From assembly GCF_963675165.1 (NCBI RefSeq), contig NW_026986601.1, positions 1-64,000 on the forward strand: a stretch of 64,000 bases of DNA, read 5' to 3'. The notes beneath the pieces are model-generated. The model saw only the letters and a list, made by a program, of their open reading frames with translations. It ran no database searches and was not told the origin of the DNA. Each line of letters begins with the position of its first letter. The first letter of the stretch is position 1. Made by a program: the position numbers and the translations under genes. Positions 56,159 to 64,000 of this stretch are shown in pieces. The stretch comes from Halichondria panicea. Taxonomy: Eukaryota > Porifera > Demospongiae > Suberitida > Halichondriidae.

Positions 56159-57896
56159 TTATACTGGCGATATGAACATAAGTATGTACCTCTTAATATT
56201 CGTAAGTGCTACATCTTCAAGAATACTGATCCCTGCCTCACAGAGAGAAGCTAGTTGTGAAACCGTGGGTGGGAAAAACTGAGCAAAAACCTTTGCCGAC
56301 AGAAAGAACCTCAGACACATACATCCCTTCTCGATACTGCATAAGCGAAGTGCCCAGTGCTTCACGCCAAAGATAGAAACAATGGTCTCTTTGGCCAAAA
56401 TAGCATCACGAAGAGAAGAGCCTTCTGAAGTTAATTTCACTGACAATATTTTTTGATCTTTCCTTGAGCTGGGAAGCTTGTTGCAGGGAATCTCAAAAGC
56501 ACATCTTCTACAAAATTTGCTAAATTCAATTTGGTAATCCTCCATGATCTTCTTGTCTTCATCGGAGCCAAAGAAAGTAACAATGTTATTGACAATCTTG
56601 TGGTTGAGGAAAGACTTGTATGGCCAAAGGGCAACAAAAATATGTGGAATCGTATCAGCTTTTTCTACTTTTGCAATATATTTCTCCTCTCCCAAAGATG
56701 AAACCAAACCCAAAACATAATTTTTGACCTCTGTTACGTCCGCCTTGAGATTTTGAAGAATAGCAGTGTCAGTTAAAGCAAAGAGCTCGATCATCTTCAG
56801 AGTATCAGATGTGAGAGTGGCCTCTAGTACTGATCGATCTTCATCAGAGAGTGCAGGTGTGTTGAGATATGGAAAGAGAGTTTTGCCAGTCGCCTCTGGA
56901 CACCCTTCTGACAAGTACTGCTCAAGCGTGCATTTTTGACAATATGGACAGCAAAAGCTGGGCCCTGGTGAAGTTATGGAATCTGAATGTGAGGTCACCT
57001 CTACAGAAAGAAGATAAAAATGAATCTTATCTTCATACACTATAGTTGCTCACTCTTAGCTTGGTTAAGAAGGGGCTGGAGTTTGTTATGTGATCCAGCA
57101 GATACGTCACACCTGAGCTCCCTTGATAGACTTCCTCTGTCTACTGGTAGCCTCACAAAGGTCTTTCCGTCAACTTCTTGAGCTAGTGGAGGAAAAAGTT
57201 TACACATGGTGTGGTAGCATACTTATTAGCATATATAGCACCTGTCTAATAACTAAATGGACAGATATATAATTATGTGCGCGTATAATGTATGACATCA
57301 TGCCACATTCCTGATGGATGTATGATACCTATATGTACATGCTACAGTTATGCCTTCAAACAATTAATGGCCTGGTGGAAAGTCATGGTGTCTAACATGC
57401 AGCATCATGCACCCACAGCTAGATCTAACAGAATGCAAACACCTTTAAAATGTGAAACAGTGGTTGCACTGATTCCACAGCCAGAAAGCCAATCACTCAG
57501 TTCATCACAGCTCATCGATAGACGAAATTCAAGGGAAGCCGAGCTATACGTCTGCTTGACATTCTTTAAGAATGACTCGACCCAGGGGCCTTCCTTTTCC
57601 AAGAGGGTGATAAACTTCATGTACATGCTAGGATCAGCTCGAACTTGATCGGTCATCAGATCCACAAGTATTTGTGCTCTTTCAACATCACTTGTTTTAC
57701 TGGATGGTCCAATTAGATCTCTAGTGGTCTCACCTATATATTCTTCAGCGAAAAAAGCAGGGCCTATAGTGCTGAGAGACGATTTAACGAGGTCGATCAA
57801 CACTGAGGTACACTTGCGCATGGTGAGATATTCAACGGACCGTACTTGGCTTGAAGACCTTGATACAACAGAGTCATGGTCAATACTGGTAGCCAT
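56159..57896 (-). CDS. Death-fold (CARD-like)–SAM-like–cysteine-cluster protein
   Basis: Three exons, 57443–57896, 57054–57182 and 56159–57000, join in phase to 474 residues. Residues about 20–115 form a helical death-fold-like domain, perhaps CARD (LTMRKCTSVLIDLVKSSL, ERAQILVDLMTDQV, FITLLEKEGPW). Residues about 130–185, across the first intron, read ELSDWLSGCGIS then EVDGKTFVRLPVDRGSLSREL, a SAM-like pattern. A cysteine cluster FCCPYCQKCTLEQ follows. The C-terminal half ends in a module with VKHWALRLCSIEKGCMCLRF and ISILEDVAL that I cannot name. Probably a cytoplasmic signalling adaptor. A possible donor near the end (AAGAG|GTACAT) leaves room for a lost 3' exon, since repeats begin immediately downstream. 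Confidence 0.72.
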
Positions 57897-59049
57897 TGCA
57901 GTGTAGATCTAGATAGGAAAACTTTAATTAGATCTAGCTAATCAACTAGATCTAGTAGATCTACAGTGTTCAGTTTTTTTACATGCAGGGAAGTTTAATA
58001 GGTTTTAAGTAGATCTATTAGGTTCTAAATAAAGTCCTTCAGTTTATAGATTTACCTGAACAACCTAACCTAGCCTGTCTTGCCACAATGAGGTCCTTTA
58101 GGCTATTAATTAAAGGCCTTGAGTCTTCTTTCACTTTTAATATAGATAGATCTAGGGGCAAGGGACTTCCCCAAATATTCCTGGAAACGACTATTGCCAT
58201 GTGGTAGACTCAAGAGTGCATTGCATTAGGAATGAACTCTTGGTAGACTAGACTACATGGTTTCTGCCTCTGCTACTATCCATATCCACACAGGTAAGGC
58301 TCTCATTCCTAATTACATGTAGATCTACTAATGGCAAGCAATAGACTACTATATTAAATGGGGCTTGTCCAAACCTTCTGGAAACCATAGCGTCATTGTG
58401 ACATTAACATTTTGACCCCCCTCCCCCTCCCCCCATTTAACGTCAAGACTAATGGTGTCCCTTAAAATGAGTACATAGCGCTCACGCTTCGTCCCAGCTC
58501 TGGCTATCCCGCCTCTCCTGGTATGAGCAGCCCCACCTCCGACCAGTTCCTTGCCCAATAATCCCTGCACGTTTCATTTCAAATGTCCCTGCAACAAGTG
58601 CCACAATACTGTATTACACCAGTATATATAAACTGTAATTATGTGTTAGTTTACTATTACGTCAGTGTGTACAGGATTTCCTTAAGCACATCAATGTCTG
58701 TACACAATTTCCCTTATACCATGTCTCATACTGCTGTAAAACCACATTGAATTGATAAATATCGACCCCAAGTGGGAGATAACATCAAGCTGTGTGACCC
58801 CCTCTGTGACGGTAAGTTCACCGTTCTACAAGAGGCGCATCAAGGAGAAACCTGTTGATGTGGCCATCAAGTCAGTCAGAGGTATGCCCACATTTGGCAT
58901 GGCCCTGAACTGTGGGCACACTAGAACCCACAGTGCAGCTGGGCATTTCAATGACCTCCTTAACTATATAATTGTTAGGTTCCACTTTCTAGTGATTCAA
59001 ATTGCCTATTAATTTGTGGTTGTACATGTATACCAAGCTTTCACTTGTG

Positions 59050-59234
59050 CAGGGTGTCATACAGGGGAAAAGGGGGATATCCCCCCCCTAGCTCCAATTC
59101 CCCCCCCCCCCTTTCAATGATGACTGAGTGTCCATAGCTGGGTATTGAAATAACAGTTGACCTTTTTTTAGCAACATTTTCTGGTTACTTTTCTTATTTC
59201 CCCCCTCTACTTTAAAATCCTGTATGACACCCTG
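59050..59234. repeat. MITE with CAGGGTGTCATACAG ends
   Basis: Left CAGGGTGTCATACAGG, right CCTGTATGACACCCTG, with a C-rich interior. Inserted in intron 10 of receptor pseudogene copy 3. A related end is at 27430. Confidence 0.9.
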
Positions 59235-60079
59235 TTGTGGTTGTGTTGTGTGCAGTGGATGCCACCGAGGACGATGTGAAAGCTCTAGTGGCTGAGATGG
59301 AGATGTTGTCCAGTATTGGGCCTCACAAGAATATTGTTTCAATGCTGAGAGTCTATACCGTTGGAAGTGAGCATTGTGCATGTGTGTGTGTGCATGTATG
59401 GTTACTATAATAATATGTTCTACATAATTATGTCCCTACTGCACTTACTTCAGCTTTGAGTGGCTGGAAGCCAATAGCTTTGATTCTATTCATGCGATGT
59501 ATTAAGTATCCTCCTTGGTATTGTAGAGGAAATGTGTGTTGGAATGACTTTGTAACTTGAGTAGTCTTCTACAAGCCACCCACAAAACCACTCACTGACT
59601 GCTACCCTTCCCCTTACAGAGCCTATGTACATGGTGATGGAGTACATGTGTCACGGTGACTTGCTGGGTTTCCTGAAGACATCCCGTGGTCACAGCGGAC
59701 GATATACAGGTGCCAAGATCGCTAACGGCATGAGATACCTCGCTGATAGAAAAGTGGGTTGTACTTGTGTTAAAGTAACGGTTAATTATTGGTCTTTCAG
59801 ATCACATAATTATGGCCATGGCTTGTTAGAGTAATCATGCCACACGGCACATGTTTTGGCACAGTGTGTTCATTTGTTACATTTCTCGCTGCAGTTGGTC
59901 CACCGTACCCTCTATGCCAAGAATGTCCTGGTTGGCGCCAATATGAGCATCAAGATCTACAATGTGGGCTGCTTCGACATGACCTTTGAGAGCAGAAACT
60001 ACATCATGAAGTGGCTAGCCCCAGAAACCCTCTTTGATCAGACCGCCACTACATACAGAGGACATACCTACATTGTTAC

Positions 60080-60269
60080 TAGCCTCCTTCGCAGCCTCTC
60101 CTTTTTCTGTTCTTTGTCACACAGGTACGAATTGGAGGAACAAAGAAAGAAAGAATGAACCGGCTTCTTGGACGTTCTTTCTTTCTTTGTTCCTCCAATT
60201 CTTACCGTATTTTATCTTATTGACCTGTGTGACAAAGAACAGAAAAAGGAGAGGCTGCGAAGGAGGCTA
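60080..60269. repeat. 190-bp MITE with TAGCCTCCTTCGCAGCC ends at a splice donor
   Basis: TAGCCTCCTTCGCAGCCTCT pairs with AGAGGCTGCGAAGGAGGCTA. Flanks CATTGTTAC and CATTGTTGA suggest a decayed 9-bp duplication. It sits just after exon 13 of receptor pseudogene copy 3. Confidence 0.88.
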
Positions 60270-61229
60270 CATTGTTGACGTTATTGTCTCTGCTATTTGC
60301 ATGTCCTGTACAGTGTAGCAAATTAATTGTCTAGATCAATTGTGACCCATGCTCAATGTTTTGCAGGTGGTAGTTTGTGGAGCTGGTGACTGTGGGGGGT
60401 ACCCCCTGTAGGGAGATTCAGACTGAGGACCTCTACTCGCAACTCATGAACGGAATGAGAATGCCCTGTCCTCAGCACTGCGCCCAAAAAATGTGAAGTG
60501 CCTACTGTTTGTACATACCGCCACACAAATATTGAAAGTTGTTCTGTGGCAACCCACACGTACCTACCTGTTGTTATAGCTTGATCACTATCTAAGTTCC
60601 TTTACAGCCATGAACTTAAGCTGGACTGTTGTAGGAGGAATCCAGTGGATCCCCCCACACTTCTCCGTCATCCATGAGAAGCTCGAAGACCTGGCCAATT
60701 CTAAAGTGGTGAGTTCATCAGCTCACTTACTCTACTACATTGTTGTGTTGTTGTGTGAGCTTCCTTTACCATAATATTATACTACATCTACATACTATGT
60801 ACACGTATGCTTGTCTCCATGGCTCTATATATTTGATCACCTGTGTGCTCTACACATCACTGCAGAATCTGTTGGACTTCCAGAACTATGGCACTACTCT
60901 CAATTCGAAGAACCTGTCGCTCTCTCAACTGTTCTATAGCACTAACACTCTGTAATGGCACTCAACAACCATCTTTATTTATCTTTTTGTTTTGTTCTGT
61001 CTCATCTATTTTCTTAACCGTGGTGATTTTCTTTTAGTTTTTTTCTTTCAGTGTCGTTTTGTATGTACACATACATCAGCTGCAGTTGTTAATTACCTAT
61101 CATTATAACGTTGTACTAAATAATTGATAAAGTTTCGTACACTATCTGAATGATTAAAGGGGTGACAGCAAAAGATAATATGAGATCATAGTGTAACATT
61201 GAGAGCCGGCTGCATTACATGAATGACAT

Positions 61230-63463
61230 TTACTGTGGGTCTTCACTACTACCACGGTACACAGAATTCCTATCCTGACCATTTTCGAAATCAGCTTCAC
61301 CGTCGAAACTTGATAAGCTGGAGGAGGCGCTCTCTGACCGTTGCATTGATTCATCTCCAGTGGTACAAAGCTGTAACATGATGAATTTCAGAACACATTA
61401 ATTTTATCTTATAATTGAACTAAAGCACTAAAGTGCAGAATCCTTGCATGGGCCTTGGCGTTAGTCGGGGTTGTTTATTAAAGTAGTTTAAAGTAGATTA
61501 CATTAAAGTCGAAAACAATGTGTACAACGACATTTTCACAACAGTGCTCTACATGTCACTGCAGAATCTGTTGGACTTCCAGAACTTGTCTTCGAAGATT
61601 TTTAAACCGTTATGTTTAAAACAGTATTCACATGATGAGAACAAGCAGATAGATGGTTCCACGCAGTGCACATGCGTAGGACTAGATAAGTGGCATATAC
61701 GGCACCGGATGTAATTTTGGAAGGGGGAGGGGTTCGGGTTAGCTAAGGAAAAATAACAAAAATTAGGGCGTTTCCACATCCATGCAGTGCCGACGGTATA
61801 AGCCAGATAGTTTTGATGTCTCGAATCAGCTTGTAGCCATTGTGCAAGTTGAAGTTAGCTTTTGCTTGCTTATTCGACAACAAGAAACATGTTTCCTACA
61901 CTTCCAAGGTTGCATAATGAGTGTGTGTACACTACAGCTTGCTTTTTTCTTACTATTAGCAAGGGCGTATAAGAGAAGAGGGCATGCAACTCACTATTAG
62001 TCCAACGTGCGAGCAAAAACTGCATTCGATCTATTTATAGCTATCAGCTACCTGTACTTTGCACAAAACTCCATTTAACAGAAATCTATTTTTAGATATT
62101 ACTGTACTTTTCCAGTAACATTACTCCGCCCATTCAGTTTTTGCTCGTGGACTGTTGCATGCCCTCTTCTCTTATACGCCCTTGCTATTAGCTAACCTAC
62201 TATCTTATCTTGAGGCTATCAATGCGGTAAACGTATAATACCACTTTGGCATCCATGGCAGCTTAGCAGTCACAAATAGACAAACAAACAGACATACAGT
62301 CTGACTACTATAACCCGTGGCGCCCTAATAAAAGGCAACTTGATAAACGCTTACCTTAATGTTCGTTGCACCTTCTTCACCAAGACCTGTGTTAGGAATA
62401 ATACGGCTCCTATCAATGGGGAGTAGCCCGTTCCTATCAGGTGTGTCTTTAGCACCATTGTTTTTCAGTAATTGGCAACGTTGATCGCTTCCCATACGAT
62501 GTGCTTCGTGTAACATGGTAGATTGATCGGTGTCAGTATACAACAAACTCAGTGGAAGAAGTTTATTTATTGCCATCTTCAAGACTTTCTCAAGCGTTTC
62601 ATAGCTTAAATTATGAATTGCATAATACCATGGAGTCTCATTATTTTTGTTTGGAATTGAAACTGCTGCTGTAAGATGGTCACCTTCTACGCCATTTGCA
62701 TTACATACTCTGAGAAAGATATCGAAGTACTTCGTATTTCCACGTTTAAATGCCCGGTGGAGGAGTGTGTTGGATTTCAGACCAGCTGGTGGATGTACTC
62801 CTGTGAGTTCAGGCAGTTTGTTGCACTTAACACATTCCTCAAGTAGAACATCTACAGCAACCCAGTGTGAGTGTTCAAATGCGGACAACAACGGAGTTTG
62901 ATTTTTTTTGTTACGAGAACACAGCATACCATCTGTCAGGTTTAGTTCCTTTGCTATGGTGAGGAATAGCTCAATAATTTCCTTTGGAGCCTTGCTGCGA
63001 ATTGCACTCTGTATAGGAATATCTTTATCTTTATCTTTGAGTAAAATTTGATTTTTCGGTTTCCCATCTTCATCTTTGAGGAGTAAAATCTGTTCCTTAC
63101 TTTCCAAGAATTTAAAGAACAATTTCATCACTGCGACACCCAAGTGTTCTGAGCTTGCTGCAAAAGCATGAGTTGCAGTCCAATTGAAATTGTTGTCACG
63201 TTGATATATACGATCTTGTAGTAAGTGTGACAGATTACCCTGCTTCACATTATTTTGCTTCAGGAATTGGGTCCAGCAAATCATTTCCTAAATGGTAAAA
63301 ATGGTAGAGGCAATTAATGTATGACAGACACATTGCACCATTAAACTGTACAATGTCATATTATTCTATTAAATCTAGTGAAGTTTGTAAGATTACATAT
63401 GGCTATATATATATATGTAGATCTATTAGCTATAGTATAAACTACCTGTAATTGTGTTGCCAT
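61230..63463 (-). CDS. Small ankyrin-repeat protein (unit copy 3)
   Basis: Three exons: 63446–63463 (MATQLQ), 62355–63287 and 61230–61370, all in phase, 363 residues. The second exon begins EMICWTQFLKQNN and carries ankyrin motifs (KDKDIPIQSAIRS, NKKNQTPLLSAFEHSHWVA, SNTLLHRAFKRG, NETPWYYAIH, TMLHEAHRMG). The last exon is a serine- and acid-rich tail (RSESASSSLSS, GSSEDPQ). Compared with copy 2 it has about 14 extra residues near residue 75 (a repeated LLKDED/LLKDKD segment) and an extra 3' intron, which contains the MITE 61958–62186. Function is unknown beyond protein binding. Lies convergent with receptor pseudogene copy 3. Confidence 0.82.
61958..62186. repeat. ~230-bp MITE inside the last intron of ankyrin copy 3
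   Basis: AGCAAGGGCGTATAAGAGAA with GAGGGCATGCAAC is mirrored by GTTGCATGCCCTCTTCTCTT with ATACGCCCTTGCT. Confidence 0.92.
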
Positions 63464-64000
63464 AGTTGTATGCCTTGATCACAAATTAATGAGGAATCTG
63501 GCTAAAAATAATTACAATAATATACTATGTATCAATGTGATCTTTATTGTTGTTACCAAATATGGTGTTGGAAGTGTTTCTTCTTGTATTTGATTGGCCA
63601 AAAAATACTGTGGTAAAATCAGTAGACCACAGCTAGGCTAGAGGGACTTCCTTGTTATGTTATGTCAGTGGCAACTTGCATGCCCATGAAACTGAAAACA
63701 CTGCTTATATATTATAGTTATAGTTATTATCATCAAAAATTCTGCTGTGTGAGGAGTTGCTTTGGAGACACTCTGGGAGAGAGCTTGGGCTCAGGCTGAG
63801 CTTTTTGCTCACTGACTGCACGCACTGCACTGCACTGGGCCTGTTCTTAATAATAATATAGGAGTGGCTATTTAAGCTTACCTTTGCTTGCCTACTAGCC
63901 TGGCATAGCTGAAGAGAGCTGGTCAGCCTGTGTAGAGCTAGCTGTGTTGTTTCTTCTGGCTGGTTGCTGCGCAGTAAGTGGAGGAAGGGGCTGATTAATT
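63464..64000. other. Flank of unit copy 3, no gene seen
   Basis: 63470–63690 resembles 51840–52085. After about 63700 the similarity to copies 1 and 2 stops and nothing recognisable remains. Confidence 0.5.

Larger units (their letters stand above)
58258..60939 (+). pseudogene. Decayed copy 3 of the receptor pseudokinase
   Basis: Homologous blocks of exons 9–16 lie at about 58258–58296, 58440–58556 plus 58757–58881 (exon 10 split by ~200 bp), 59256–59366, 59620–59754, 59894–60058, 60367–60494, 60608–60707 and 60865–60939. The ectodomain is absent. Exon 10 is frameshifted, exon 12 has an in-frame 66-bp deletion relative to copy 1, and exon 14 has lost bases. The exon 13 donor is displaced by a MITE. 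HRD reads HRT and DFG reads NVG. Confidence 0.9.

Overview
The window looks like nuclear genomic DNA of an early-branching animal, most likely a demosponge. It is AT-rich, its genes are split by short GT–AG introns, and it carries a sponge-style receptor tyrosine kinase with immunoglobulin and fibronectin domains. It also has several intracellular proteins built from ankyrin, ROC-COR, ZU5, SAM and death-fold modules. The intergenic and intronic DNA is packed with miniature inverted-repeat elements and long foldbacks. The species assignment is inference; no mitochondrial or rRNA marker is present.

Layout. (1) 1–5344, minus strand: the 5' half of COP9 signalosome subunit 1 (six exons, running off the left edge). 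(2) 7368–14514, plus strand: an intact 16-exon receptor tyrosine kinase whose HRD and DFG aspartates are replaced (HRA, NVG) and whose glycine loop is eroded, so it is predicted to be a pseudokinase receptor. (3) 15676–17617: a ~1.9 kb palindromic foldback element. (4) 18515–37354, minus strand: one 17-exon gene that I could assemble with every splice phase consistent. It encodes about 2,015 residues in the order ankyrin repeats, Ig domain, ROC GTPase, COR, death domain, ZU5, death domain. (5) 37355–47600: almost only nested transposable elements. (6) 47685–51830 and 58258–63463: two further copies of a unit made of [receptor kinase (+) followed tail-to-tail by a small ankyrin gene (−)]. In both, the kinase has decayed to a pseudogene while the ankyrin gene stays open. 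Downstream of the intact kinase of copy 1 the reverse holds: the kinase is intact and the ankyrin gene is deleted. (7) 56159–57896, minus strand: a three-exon gene for a death-fold/SAM/cysteine-cluster protein.

Together the locus looks like a tandemly expanding cluster of cell-surface receptor and cytoplasmic death-fold/ankyrin signalling genes next to one housekeeping gene. The standalone ankyrin genes are related to the N-terminal ankyrin part of the large ROC-COR gene. A functional link between these products is inference from proximity and domain type only.

Mobile DNA shapes the region. A family of elements with ends resembling TAGCCTCGATCCCAGGCC has 9-bp target duplications in three copies. 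Three independent foldbacks carry internal tandem repeats. A dispersed family containing GCGCATGCGC motifs and CA runs includes one copy with about 111 CA units.
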